Source: Trichosphaerium sp. ATCC 40318
Taxonomy: Eukaryota > Discosea > Flabellinia > Trichosidae
NCBI GenBank assembly: GCA_038496445.1
Contig: JALMLS010000159.1
Span: forward strand, 1-64,000
Reading direction: 5' to 3'
Length of the DNA stretch: 64,000 bases
The position numbers and the translations under genes are program-made. How positions within the stretch are numbered: position 1 is the first letter of the stretch; each line of letters begins with the position of its first letter. Below, piece by piece: positions 34,121-46,679 of the stretch. The notes beneath the pieces are model-generated. The model was not told where the DNA came from. It saw only the letters and a list, made by a program, of their open reading frames with translations, and searched no databases.

Positions 34121-34411
34121 ATGAGCGAAGACGATGCAGTATCAGTAAAAACAACATTCGATACAACGAGTGACGGATTCAAAGCGAATTGCACCGTTTG
34201 TGCTTTACAATCATGTTGTCCATACGACGTTGTATTAAACAAGAAGCATATGAAAAAAAAGCTAAAAATGAAAAGCCCAGAGAAAGTCTGCGATCTTTTA
34301 TTCAAATACCTCATAGAGCACCAAAAAAAGACTCTAGATGATATAGACGATGAAGTGGACGTATTAAAACTAGGATCAGAGTTCGAAAAATGGGTTAAAG
34401 GCAACAAATAA
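34121..34411 (+). CDS. Small lysine-rich protein, unknown
   Basis: A 96-residue intronless frame from ATG 34121. It has an acidic start (MSEDDAV), a cysteine cluster in the middle (ANCTVCALQSCCPYDVV), then a basic helix (KKHMKKKLKMK) and an acidic/hydrophobic tail (DDIDDEVDVLKLGSEFEKW). The CxxC...CC arrangement could bind metal. No family recognised. It is well formed, with a plausible upstream context and downstream AATAAA words, so I consider it real. Confidence 0.55.
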   Translation: MSEDDAVSVKTTFDTTSDGFKANCTVCALQSCCPYDVVLNKKHMKKKLKMKSPEKVCDLLFKYLIEHQKKTLDDIDDEVDVLKLGSEFEKWVKGNK

Positions 34412-34570
34412 TAAAAAATGAAAATGTGGCGTCCAAAATTGCTAAAGTTGTATTTAAAGCATATAATACGCGTAAACATTAAATAAACAACGTTCTAAGC
34501 AACTTGTAGACTTTTTCATCAAGAAAAGGAGAAAGTTTTGTTGCACTACGCGTTGCGCGTAAACATGAGT

Positions 34571-36035
34571 TTATTTTGCTTTTGCTTGCTTTTGGAGATC
34601 CCATTTCCATAATTCTGGATGTTGACGGAAATCAGGTGTTAGAGGGAACGCTAAAGCTTGAATATGCATAAAAACGTTCATGTCCAAGAAACGGAGAATT
34701 AAACGGGTGACATAGGTGTACGCGCCAATATCACGCCATGCTACGCGTCCAATAGATTTAAGTAATTCACTAGCACAACCTTCTGGGTCAGATTCTAGTT
34801 GCTCTACAATTAAAACGTCAGCAATCGAAAACCTTTCATTCAAATAAAACCAAAAAAAACAATAAATTGTTCGCCCAATTTTTTTGTAGATGACGGGATG
34901 ATACTGGTTTTTTTTCGTTTGTTTACACTACACGTACGAAAGAACTTTACGAAATCGATTTGAGGAAGTTTAGAAGAGAAGCGAGTACGCATTGGTCCCA
35001 AAACACCAGCGAGTACATCAATGCCATAGACTAATTAGTAGAGGTGAGTAGTCATTTAAATGAAAAAAAAAAAACAGAAATGGTTTCGTACTTTTGCCTT
35101 CAACGAATAGACAAGCACCCATTGACATAAGGAATGCTTTCTCACTACTGTATAGAGCTGCGAAAGCAGCAGGGAAGAATCCTACTTGTGAGCTAGTAAT
35201 GCAAATACAACCTACGATTACAATCGTCAACACAACATAAAAAAGGAGAATTGTACCTTTCAGCTTTTTGGCAACCAATTTTTGCATGTACGCTCTGACG
35301 AAGCGTGAGTGACTGACTAGGTTACATTCAAGATTTCCATCAGCCTGTCTGGCGCTCATACATGGGAAAGCCTGAAAAAAACGGTTATTACCTTATTAAA
35401 AGCTTCCAACGCCAATGGTTGATTTAATTAAGGTACCTTGAGGCCTGCGAATCCAGCGTTTGAAAAAATGACTTGAATGTCAATGTCGTTTGTTGCCTCT
35501 TCGATAACTTGCATGTAATCATAGCATTCATCATGTTTAGTCATATCGACGCCTACCATACGAAACTCTAGTTCTGGGTACGTAGCAATCAATTCATCTC
35601 TTGTTTGAGTAAGCAAAGGGTCTTCTAAAGCCACGACAACTACATTGAGGCCCTTTTAACATGTTTGGTTAGTTTACAGTCAGCAGATTAGCCGTGCCTG
35701 TTTGCAGAGTTTATCAACAATGCTACGACCCAAGCCACTACTACCACCAGTGACAATAGCCCACTTGGCATTGTATTTTTTCTTTAGGTTTTGTTCAGCC
35801 ATAAGAGAGGTCAAAAGGTTTGGTACTAAGCATATTAGACAAGGAAGTGGCACTTGAGGAATAAAGCGAAAAAGATCGCCTCGTATTTACACATACCAAT
35901 GTACGAAACGACAGAAAACACAGTCAGTAGCGCGAGAAGCAATACAGACCATTCGTAAAGATCTGTAGGTGTTCGAATGAAAAGTGAGGTGACCACACAG
36001 ATAGGGGTAGTAATATAACCGAGAATTGATGCCAT
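34571..36035 (-). CDS. Membrane-anchored short-chain dehydrogenase/reductase
   Basis: Six or seven exons. From ATG 36035 the first exon encodes MASILGYITTPICVV... and a second hydrophobic stretch (WSVLLLALLTVFSVVSY), a membrane anchor. The Rossmann start WAIVTGGSSGLGR (about 35760-35720) has the TGxxxGxG NADPH-binding motif. Later exons supply VGVDMT (acidic residue of the adenine pocket), SNAGFAG (NAG motif), ITSSQVG (catalytic Ser) and YSSEK (YxxxK catalytic pair). The layout with an N-terminal anchor resembles ER 3-ketoacyl-CoA reductase / 17-beta-hydroxysteroid dehydrogenase 12 enzymes or 3-ketosphinganine reductase, but the exact substrate cannot be assigned. It ends at TTTATTTTGC 34571 with KQAKAK. 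All key residues are present. Confidence 0.85.
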
Positions 36036-36329
36036 TGCGATAAAGTTACTCGGTTAAGCGCTTAAGCGAAGCAAATTTGGTAAAAACAGTGTGCAAGCTA
36101 ATAATTCCGCTTTGAGAGGATTGGAGGTTACTCGAGGGAGCGAAACGGTTAATTTAAGTGTCATATGCGTCAGTATTTTTTTCGACGCGCAATTATGTAG
36201 AGAGCTAAACAGTAGCGGCAAAATATTGTTCCCAACGTTTTGTAAAACAATGTTCTGTTTTCGGTACCTTACTTAATCTTATTGTCAAAACAACCCAACG
36301 TAACAAAAGCGATTGAATTATCGCTCAAT
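36036..36329. promoter_or_regulatory. Divergent promoter region, reductase and filamin-repeat gene
   Basis: The 294 bases between two divergent start codons must hold both promoters. TCGCTCAATATGG surrounds the filamin start. I could not identify a TATA box or other defined site with confidence. Confidence 0.4.
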
Positions 36330-39300
36330 ATGGCAGACAAGGTACCGTTGCCTATTTTTGTACTAGATTTTCGCCCAACATCGAACTGCTTTCGCTAGAT
36401 ATGTTGTCTGTATCAGTATACCAGCTCTGTTACTACAGCTACGGTATAAGTAGCAGTACAAAAAGTTTGCGTTTCATTTTTCTTGCAAAAGTAGCTTCCA
36501 TTGAACCTGCACCACTAACAGTCATGTAAATCAAGTACTTACTGTTCATTTTAGTCGCCTAGCGAAGTAGACGGCTCAGGGGTTGAAATTGGGTCTGTAA
36601 ACCTCTCTCGCTTGGCCGTTTTCACAATCAGTCTTTTTGACGATGATAAAGGAGCTAAAGAAAGCGACATTAATGTCAACATACGCGGTGCGTCATATTA
36701 GACAGTAGGAAACATACCCACGCGTTAACGAGCGAACTGATTTTTTTGCTCAAAAAGTAGCAATAATACCACGCCCTCTCTTTCGCTGTATTATTGACTC
36801 TCTGTAAGGTCCCAAGGGATTCCTTAAAGCGGATGTGTACGACAACGAGGATGATTCTTTTGATGTACGATTTACGTACCATATAACGTACTCATCGCGT
36901 TAACTACAGGTTGAATGGACACCAAATGATCCTGGTAACTATAAAATGGAAGTAATAGTAAAAGGGCGTCCAGTCGTTGGTAGCCCATTCCACTTTGATC
37001 TCAGTGATGGCAATCGTGAGTACTTCTTCGTTTTTATACTTTAAATTGCCAAAATCAAGTAAACGTGTTTAACCTCCCTTAGCTGACGCTAACTCATCTG
37101 AAACTATCGGTCCTGGGAAGACAACTGCTCAAGGCCAGGGCCTAGATGCCTCAGAAGTAGGTAAAGTGGCTATATTCACTATTTACCCAAAGGTATGTGT
37201 ATTGATGTAGTAGCATAAGATTGTCTAAGCGTAATTATTAAAGGATGATTCTGGAGCTGAAATGAAGCTGAGATTAGATCAAGTCACCGCTGATATCATA
37301 GGCTCAAATGGTTCTGTTCCATGTGAGATTTTCGACAATGGAGATGGTACGTATTCACTTTTTATTACTGCTAGTTGAAATTTGTTCTTACTTTTCTTTT
37401 TTAGGTACCTTTGATGGTGAATGGTCCGCAAGTGAACCGGGAGAGTATAAAATTACTGTAAATATATGTGGGAAGCCTATTGAGGGCTCTCCAATCGTTG
37501 TAACACTAAAAGCTGGTACTTTACAAAAAAACCGTTTAAAGATACATAATTATTAACAACTCTTTTTAGCTGACTCAAAAAGTGCTACAAAGGCTGGAAA
37601 GAGCGAAGTTGCTGGGCCTGGTATTAGAGAAGCTGATATTATACTCAATGAAGTCAATGCTTTCACCATTTATTTGAAAGATGCTAATAACAAGGATATG
37701 CCTGTTGCAGAAGAAGATGTCGCTGTTAATATTACTGGACCGGTACGTCAGTTAAAAAAAAAAGCCGTTCCTGTTAAGTACGCAATCTGACATTTGTTAA
37801 GCCACAACAAAAAGAAATATTTCACAATCCTGCCGATCATAGTGTGGATGTAGAGTGGACACCTTCTGTAGCTGGTACATATGTTATAGATATTAAAATC
37901 AGAGGAGAACCCCTTGTTGTGCGTTTTTTTCAAGCGAATACAAAGTTAGTAACAGCTGTACTCAAAAACTGGTATTAGGGATCACCTTTCACAATAAATG
38001 CTACTGGAAATGGTTCAGGTGGCTTCAGTAAAACGGAATGCGAGGTATGTACACGTGAGCGATGGTGTTTGTTTAATTGTTTAAAGGGACCTGGCTTAGA
38101 GGGCAAGTCAATCGTATTGGATGCCATAAATCTCTTTACAATACACATAAAAGATGATGAAGGCAAAGAACAAAAAATTCGTGAATCAAGGCTTAAAGTA
38201 AAGCTAACTCGTATGTACCTTCTTATACGCACAAAATTGCACATAGTCTAAAACAATTTGTAGATAACGAAAAAGCACACAAAACCGTTGAAGTCTTCGA
38301 TAATGGTGACGGTATGTTGAACTTTTATGTTAAAATCTTTGATTCATTTACTAAATCTCGAAAACAGGGACTTTTGATGTGGAATGGAAGCCAACAGAAG
38401 AGGGACTATACTCAATAGATGTACTCATTGATGGAGAGTCATTAGAGTCATTCCCAAGGTCTCTTAATGTTGGCCAGAGTGATACACCTACTCTTGATAT
38501 CTCTGCTTGTAAATTAACTGGTGCTGGTGTATCTGAAGGACAGGAAGTTAGATTAGACGCAATAAATATCCTCACGTTGCGAGCAAAGGGCACAGACGGA
38601 GAACCTTTCAAAGTAAGTACATAGAACATTTTTTGAAAAAATTGTATTTCTCACTTGGTGCACTATTTTATAATTTTTTAGTTTGATCACGAATTAATAT
38701 CTGCCTCTATTACTGGTGCAGCAACATTAGCTGCAGAAATATATGATAATGGTAAACATACAAACAAAATGTAAATGTTTTTTGCTAATACGTTTTTTAA
38801 GAGGATGGCAGTTACGATATGGAGTGGGAGCCTAGGAAATCAGGCGAATACAATATTAGCGTTAGTATTGGTAGCGAAGATATTCCAGGAAGTCCATTTA
38901 CAGTTACTATAAAGGAAGCTCCAGGTAAAGCCATCGATTTGTTTAGGAATTTTTTTGACTTTGCTTTTAGAACGAGAAAAGATTACATTGAAAGGTGATG
39001 GACTCACCACTGGTACGACTAGAGGTGTCTCTCTATTCGCTATACAATCTTCAAAACGTATCGATCAATCACGTATTAAGGTATGAACAATGAACCAAAT
39101 TTTCTTCTTGTGTTTATTTTTTGATAAGTTCGTATAAAAAACTCACTTTATAATCTTAGATAAACATTTCTGGACCATCAAAGGTGACCCCAGCCTTGTT
39201 CCCTCTCGATGAAAAGAACATTGATGTTGAGTGGACAGCTGTAGTGCCTGGAAAGTACACAATTGTTGTTACTGTAGATGGTAAAGTAGTGAAGGATTGC

Positions 39301-42300
39301 CCATACGTTGCTACTGTAGAAGGAGGTATTGTATTAATGCTTAAAATAATTATAACTAACCAACCAATAATTAGAAATTCCAAAACTTTCAAAAGAAAAC
39401 ACAGGCACACTCACGAAATTCCATTCTCATTTTTTTCTCACTATGTAATTAAGGCGTTGTTGGTAAAGGTATACAAACTGGCGAAGTCATTGTTGGTACC
39501 ACCGCTGTATTTGGTGTTATCCCTAGAGATCAAAATGTGCGTTATCACGTGACCTTTTTTTTTGAGAGAAACACATTGTAAGTTTGTACCTTATGTTTTT
39601 ATTGTTAGAGTGACCCATTCTCTGTTGAAACGAAAGATATTGTTATCAAAATTACTGGTGGTGAAATAGAAGGTCCAGAAATCTTTGCTAATGAAGATGG
39701 TACTTTTGATATTGAGTGGATTGCACAGACTTCTGGTACATTCACTATTGCTACAACAATTTGTGGTGTTGAATTCGAAACACAAACTGTTGTTGTCGAA
39801 CCAGTATTTGATGTAAAAATGGTCTCAATTGAGTACGTCCAAGCAAAGAACTTTTTTTGGTTTTTATACTTTCTTTTTACAAGAAACTTTTGACTCCTGT
39901 ATAGGCGACCTTCTAATAGACCAATTGAAATTGGAGATACACAACACTTTATATTACATGGTGCAGGGTATGAACCTGAAGAAGTTGCAGTTGTTTTCAG
40001 AGTATGTTTTGTTTTGTTAAATTATTTTTTGTTGCAGCTGTTAACAGAGTCTAGGGCACTCCAATTGAGGTTAATACAAATGCAAAGCTTCCTGGTGAAT
40101 GTCGTGTTGAGTTTAGCTTTGAAAAAGCAGGAACTTATCCTCTTGATGTAACAATCAAAGGAAAGACTGTACCAGGTTCTCCTATCATTGTATGTTCTTA
40201 CAATTTTCTTTACCTTACGAGTTGTTTAAATTAAACGTTTCAACAGGTAATGGTAAAAGAAGAGAAGAAACCTACTGATCCTAAGAACTGCAAAGCTGAG
40301 GTAATAGCAAACTATAACCTTAAGCCTACAACTGCTTACTTTATCACAAGGGTCAAGGATTATCAATGGCGTTCAGCGGTAAACCTGCTGCTTTTGTTGT
40401 TCACTTGAAAGACGCAGAAGGTGAGTACTAATTAGTTTTTAGCTCGTCTGTAACGCTACTTTTTAGGTAAAGTTGCTACATCAGATAGTACTGTTACGTG
40501 CTTGGTAACATCTGAGAGTGGTCGTAAGACAAGCGGTGAAGTCAAAGTTGGTCTATCTGGTGTACAAAACGTTTCATACACACCAGAGAGCGACGTAATG
40601 CGTAACCTTGTTTATTGTCTTATACTTAAACTTCGTATAGGGCTATCATAGCATTGAAGTTAAAGTAGACGGCGTCAGAGTTCCTGGTGCACCTTTCAGA
40701 GCACTTGTTGTTCCAAGTAAGTAATTTCTTGTTTTTTATTTTGATTGTTTCACAATTATAACTTTGTTGAATAGGCCAAGCCTTAACTTGTGCATTGCGT
40801 GGTGATTGGCTAAAAGAATCTTACTTGGGTAAAGGAAGCTTTGTTGTATTCTTTACAGACGCATCAGGCAAGTTTACTAGTTGAATCTGTTGTATACTTT
40901 GTTGGGTTCTATGCAAATGATTACGATTTTCTTATTTTTTTCTTAGGTGATGCTTACACTATCAAGCCTGAGCATGTTAAAGTAACATTATCTGGACCAT
41001 CTAAAGTCCAAGCAGACCTACAAATTGGCACAGAACCAGCGTCTATCGATGCTGCGTTTAGTGTTGATACAGCTGGCTCGTACAAGTTAGATGTCACTTT
41101 ATTTGGTACGCTTTATGAAAAATCGATTAGACTAACGTTTGTAAGGCACTTCTGTACTTCCATCACCTGTAGATGTATCTATTGAAGCCAAACCTGAAGA
41201 GAAGGCTCCTGAACCTGAAGTTGCTGAACCGGTAAAAGAACCTGAACCTCAGCCAACAGAAGAGCCAACAGAACCAGAGAAAGTGGAGGAGCCAGTAAAA
41301 GAGCCAGAAGCTCAACCAACAGAAGAACCAGCTACAGAGCCAGTTAAAGAACCAGAGAAGGTAGAAGAGCCAGAAAAAGTACCTGAAGAAACAGCACCTG
41401 AACCTGAAGTTACTGAACCGGTGAAAGAACCAGAAACTCAGCCAACAGAAGAACCAGCTGCAGAGCCAGAACCAAAGAAGGTAGAAGAACCAGCTACAGA
41501 GGCCACAAAAGAACCTGAACCGGAGAAAGCAGAAGAACCTGAAGTTTCTGAGCCAGTACAAGAACCTGAGCCATCGAAGGAACCAGAAGCTCAACCTGAG
41601 CCAGTGAAAGAACCAACTGAGTCAGTGGAACCTGCTTTGCCATCAGAGCCTGTTGAGGCTGCGCCTGAACCATCTAAGGAACAAGAACCTGAACCTACCA
41701 CAGAGATTGCGCCTGAACCAGCAAAGGAAGCAGAACCAGAGCCAGCAAAGGAACCTGAGCCAGAACCTGTCAAGGAGCCCGAACCAGAACCAGTGAAGGA
41801 AACTGAACCAGAGCCAGCAAAGGAACCAGAACCTGTCAAGGAACCAGAGCCTGAACCAGCAAAGGAACCAGAACCGGAGCCAGCAAAGGAACCTGAGCCA
41901 GAACCTGTCAAGGAGGCTGAACCAGAACCAGTGAAGGAAGCTGAACCAGAGCCTGCGAAGGAGCCTGAACCAGAGCCTGTCAAGGAACCAGAACCAGAGC
42001 CTGCGAAGGAACCTGAACCAGCTGCTGAGGATGCAAGTACAACGCCAGCTCCTGAAGAAGAACTCAGTCCTGAAGACCTTGAGCGTCAAAGACGTCTTGA
42101 AAACAGAAGAAGCAGACGTGGTACTCCTCGTGAGATATTACCTATTGCTCCTCCTGTGTCTGCTACTGCAGAAGATAGCGTATTAGACTTTTCATCTCTT
42201 ATCAATCCTAAACACGTACGTCGGTTTTTATCTGTGCTAGTTAATGGTAATCTCACTATTATTAGAACCAAGAAGCATCATTTAAAATCGAAGCAAAAGG

Positions 42301-45300
42301 CGCTAATGGCGCAAAAGTCACAGATCCAGCAGATGCATTTGATGTCTGTATTACAGTACGTTTGATTTCTTTTATAACTTTGATTACAAGTACTCATTCC
42401 CACTAAAGGGTCCTGAAAACGCTCATGTAACCTGTGATATGACCAAGGATGCCGATGGTGTTTACAATGCATCATTTACACCAGCTGATCCAGGGTTGTT
42501 CTCTGTTGGTATGTGCTTCTAGTACCGAATGTGCTTCACAAGCTTACTTTGTTTGTTAGATGTTAAATGCGGTGGTAAGCATTTGAGTGGTAGTCCTCAT
42601 GAGGTCACTGTAAAGCCTGGTTCAGGATTGAAATGTAAATTACAAGGAGGAGGTTTAAAGGGTACTGTTGTAGGCAAAGAAACAACATTCTTGCTTCGTA
42701 CAACAGATACGTCTGGTTCTCCACTTGCTATTGACTTGCGTGTTATACAAGTAAATATTTCAGGACCAGGAGCTGCTACAGCGCGCATTGCAAAGGACGG
42801 AGGTATGTCTTTGTTTGGTTGTGTTTGAGGTTAACGTCTTCTTGCAGATAAGGGCGCATACGCCATTACTTATTCTGGACAAGCACCTGGTGCTCATGCT
42901 CTTAATATTTTAATGTATGGTAAGAACATACTTGGCAAGGCTATGAACGTAAGTTATCGGAGTTTTTTCTTATCGGATAAACAAGCGAAGGCTTCAATTG
43001 TAGTAACTTTATGTAGTTGAATATTGCTGGTGAGCCAACCAAAACACCAGAGCCTACTCCTGAACCTACACCTGAACAACCAAAGGTTGTTAGAGAGAAA
43101 CCAAAAGACCTTAAGTGCAAACTCGCAGGTACATTGTTGTAATTTGTAAAAACAACTTAAAAGTGGCCACGTGGTGTGACAGAAGAAACTCATTTTTTAT
43201 TTTAGGTATGGGCCTAAAGACAGGTGTTGCAGGAGGTGACTGTAAATTCCGTATAATAACGTTATCGAAGGTATGGCGTACCACACAGAAAATCGTTTTA
43301 ATTGAGGTTTTTTATAGGATAAACCAATTGCTTTATCACTTGAAGATATTGGTGTTACAGTAACTGGACCTTCTGAGGTTACACCTAGTATTACCACAAA
43401 GGATGCTGGTCACTATGAGGTGAACTACCGCTGTAGTGAAGCAGGTCAATACGAGCTATCTGTGAATCTATTTGCGAAGGTACTATATTTTTTTTGGGTT
43501 TGCTACAACCGGTAGTATATATTGCTTTTATTAACTTGCTTAGCCTATACTTCCAAAGCCAATAAAAGTCTCCATAACAGGAAGAATAATGGCAAGAGCT
43601 CAGTCTAAACGAGCTGAACCAGAAGCAATGAAGTACGTAGTTAGTTGACTGTCTAATTGATTAGAACTTTTGAGTACGTACTTGTGCTTACTTCTATTGT
43701 AGATTGAAATATTCTGGTCCTAGTAAAAGAGCTACTCCACAAAGTACACAAGTTCGTGCTAAGGTAAATCAAGAAGATAAAGAAAAAGCAGAAGGTGTCC
43801 AATACAAATGTAAATTAGATGTACGCAAACTCTTCTTTCTCTTTTGTCTTTTTTTTTCTTTCTCTTTATTGTCAATCCTCTATTACTCTTCCTTGTTGTA
43901 TGAGCTCACATATGATTCTTTAGGGAGTCGGTTTGAAACAGAGTACAGTTGGTGAAGCCAACACATTCACAGTTACTGCAACACAAGTAAGTCTTTAGTA
44001 GTTTATTTTGGGTTTTTGTCATGGTAAACTAACTTTTCTTGTTAGGGTGATGTTGAGGCACAACTATCTGATAATGATGTTACTGTGTCCATTACTGGAC
44101 CTTCTACTATTTCACCTACCATCACAAAGACAGGAAAGGGTACTTTCTCTGTTACCTATACAGCAGATACTGCTGGTAGCTATGAAATTTCTGTATCCTT
44201 GTTTGGTAAGCCAGTACTTGCCAAATCATTGGCTTTACGTATTCGTGAGAAACCAAAGGAGGCACCAGCAGGTACGTATTCATAAAGATACATTCTGAGG
44301 ACCACACAGCGTCCTGTTTGAGTTTTTTTGAAGAGAACTGTACTTACATTTTTTCGCAAAATAGGAAAAGGAAAAGCTCCAAATAAGAACTTGAAGATGT
44401 CTCTCAAGGGTCTTGGTTTAAAGAGTGGTAAAGTTGGAACACCTTCAACGTTTACGTTGTTCGTTTCAGATACGAATAGCGATCCTTACCATATTGATGT
44501 AAGCGAGCTTAAGGTTGAAGTTACAGGTATGTTTTCTTTCACTAAAATAGTTTTTTTGTTGTTTGCTCACTTGTGTTGACTAGGAGATTCTCCTATAACC
44601 GCTGATATTACTGATAATAATGATGGTTCTTACACAACTACATATATACCTGATACAGCAGGAACATATGGTGTAATGATATCCATGTTTGGCAAGCCAA
44701 TTTTAAGCAAACCGCTTCAAGTAACAATTTCAAATAGTACGGTTAATGTTTCTTATGTTTTTGTACTTACGTTTTTTTTAGCCATTTCTGCTGCTTCTTG
44801 CGAAGCTGAAGGACCTGGATTGAAGTCATTAGAGTTATATAAAGAGAATGTATTTACAATATACGCTAAGGACGCCCAAGGACGCCGACTTACAACAGGA
44901 AGAGATTCCTTCCAGGTTCGGGATTTTTTCTTATGTTCGAGTCCTTAACTTTTTTCCGCTTAGATTCGTGCAAGTGGTCCTACACAGGCAACTATTCAGA
45001 TGTCTGATAAACAAAATGGCACATATGGTGTTGTTTTTGTACCTAAAGCTACTGGATCGTACACTATCGATGTACTTTGTGGTGGTGTTAGCATTAAAGG
45101 ATCTCCATTCTCTGTTGTTTGTGGAGGAAATGGTAAGAAAATATTATTTGTTTTTTTTTTTTTTGTGTTTTGACTTGTAGCTGATTTCTTTGTCTTAGAA
45201 CGTGGTTCAGATATTTCTGCACATCCTAAAGCTCGTAAAGAGAATATTGAGGTTACAGCAAAAGATGCACGTGGTCGACGAAAATGGAAAGGAGGCGATA

Positions 45301-45652
45301 ACTTCGTCTGTGCTATTATTGTACGTGTTCGCTTTTGTTCTTCATTTTCCTCACTCTGTTTCCTTTTCAGGGACCAGATGGTGCTATTAATGTAGAAACT
45401 AAGGACCACGGTAATGGTAAATACACAGCAACATATTGTGTGCCTCCAGGAAGATATAGGTGCGCCTCAATGCTGGAAACCAGCCTAATCAACACCCGAA
45501 GAAGTAGACTGTTGTTTATTACGTTTTGAGATGCTCTAATATTCTTCTTTTTTGTACCCAAGTAACTTATCTCTCATAGGGTTAACATCCTTCTAAATGG
45601 AAGTCATGTAAACGGAAGTCCTTACACAGAAGATATAACAATGGCACAATAA
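36330..45652 (+). CDS. Filamin-repeat protein with a Pro-Glu-Lys-rich linker
   Basis: A 9.3 kb gene with several dozen introns of mostly 40-70 bases. ATG 36330 (MADK) joins [12 protein letters not shown] count about 17 filamin/ABP280 immunoglobulin-like repeats by their GSPF/GSPxxV strand ends ([56 protein letters not shown]) and the VEWTPxxxGxY pattern. Ten precede and seven follow a 300-residue disordered linker of KEPEPEP units (41190-42060), itself ending in a basic patch ([15 protein letters not shown]). Filamin repeats make long flexible rods that scaffold actin and signalling proteins, and the last repeat usually dimerises. The paired calponin-homology actin-binding domain that starts true filamins is absent here. 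Stop TAA at 45650-45652. Looks intact. Confidence 0.9.
41190..42030 (+). repeat. 24-bp tandem repeat coding KEPEPEPV/A units
   Basis: In-frame repeats with a unit of about 24 bases (eight residues, KEPEPEPA or KEPEPEPV), purest at 41740-42020 and more degenerate before. The antisense strand gives long artificial Gly/Ser-rich frames. Inside the filamin-repeat gene this forms a long charged linker between the two repeat rods. Confidence 0.9.
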
Positions 45653-45931
45653 AACAAAAACCCCAAAAGGGTTTTGTAAAAAACTCGAAAAAAAATAAAA
45701 GAACTCGAATGAAGACGGAATTTGTTTGTTAAAAGAGCCAGTGTGGTAAGGTAGACAGTGAGTTTCCAACGTTAAACAAATTAATAAAGTTGTACCAAAG
45801 TATACACAAAGTACCTACAACACATTGGTAAACGTTTATAAAAAACAAATTTTTTTGGCAAACCCCAACAGCCTGTTTGGTTTTTTGTTAACAAAACTGG
45901 TGTTCTGGAAGTTCTATGTTACACAGTTGAT

Positions 45932-45980
45932 TGCTGTAACAGAACTCATCATATTTCTGTCACTTCTTTGTTATAAGTTC
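45932..45980 (+). pseudogene. P450 C-terminal scrap
   Basis: About 50 bases reading AVTELIIFLSLLCYKF, nearly identical to AVTELVIFLSLLCYNF just after the haem loop of both intact P450s. Neither the haem loop before it nor the tail after it is preserved. It stands upstream of ROCO copy 3, the position where the P450-ROCO unit predicts a P450. Confidence 0.8.
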
Positions 45981-46384
45981 AACAATACGATCGCCGTATT
46001 TTACTTAGTGCGGTCTCATTGCTACTCACCAAGGAGCTATAAAATCGAGTACAAATTAATAATGATTTTTACATGCTAACTTACTAGCATCACGTGCGAA
46101 TGATGGCACGTTCATGCGTAAGAGGAGTATTAAACGTGAGATAACGTTAAAATCTTAAAGAAAATTCCAAGCGCTTCCAAAGTATCTTGCGCTGAGTGTA
46201 TGGTATTAACATGCACGTATAATCCGTTTTAGAGTATAACAGACAACTGTTGAACCTAGAGGTCATCAGAGACGCCAACAGAACTACATACGCTAATGTA
46301 CCAAATAAAACATAATTGGTTAAAAACACGTGGTCGCAATAATCTGTATGTGTTGTACAATCGTCATGTGGATTTTATTTTCTC

Positions 46385-46495
46385 CAGAACTGACAAGATC
46401 CATCAGATCTTATAGCTTTTGAGACAGATCTTGCAAGAACTAATAAGATCTTGTAAGAACTAACAGAAGTTGCAAGATCTGTCAGATCTGACTAA
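46385..46495. repeat. AGATCT-rich short repeats
   Basis: AGATCT or AGATCTTG/CAAGATC words occur about six times in 110 bases (GACAAGATCC, CAGATCTTAT, ACAGATCTTGC, TAAGATCTTGT, GCAAGATCTGTCAGATCTG), with AAGAACTAA between them in tandem. The set is partly palindromic and could be the inside of another small transposon. No terminal repeats were identified. Confidence 0.6.
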
Positions 46496-46679
46496 ACACG
46501 AAAACCAAAAGTCACAAACAGCAAATAGTTGCACAGTTTTGCAAACCTGAATGATACGGACAATATCCAGTGAATCTATGATATTGGCGTGATGTGTATG
46601 TGATTGGTTTTCAGTAGCCTATTTATGGCTGTTCACTAGCCACTTTAAGTTGTGAAATAAAATAATGTGCAATAGTGAG

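Larger units (their letters stand above)
45653..46679. other. Gene-poor stretch with relics
   Basis: Contains the 3' flank of the filamin-repeat gene, a P450 scrap (45932-45980) and AGATCT-rich repeats (46385-46495). CACGTG occurs near 46091 and 46326. No intact gene. Confidence 0.5.

Noticed and set aside
41591-41983. Gly/Ser-rich minus-strand frame in the filamin gene
   Set aside because: Antisense of the KEPEPEP repeats; the plus-strand frame is continuous with filamin repeats.
45825-46079. An intact P450 upstream of ROCO copy 3
   Set aside because: Only about 16 residues match the P450; the haem loop and the rest are absent.
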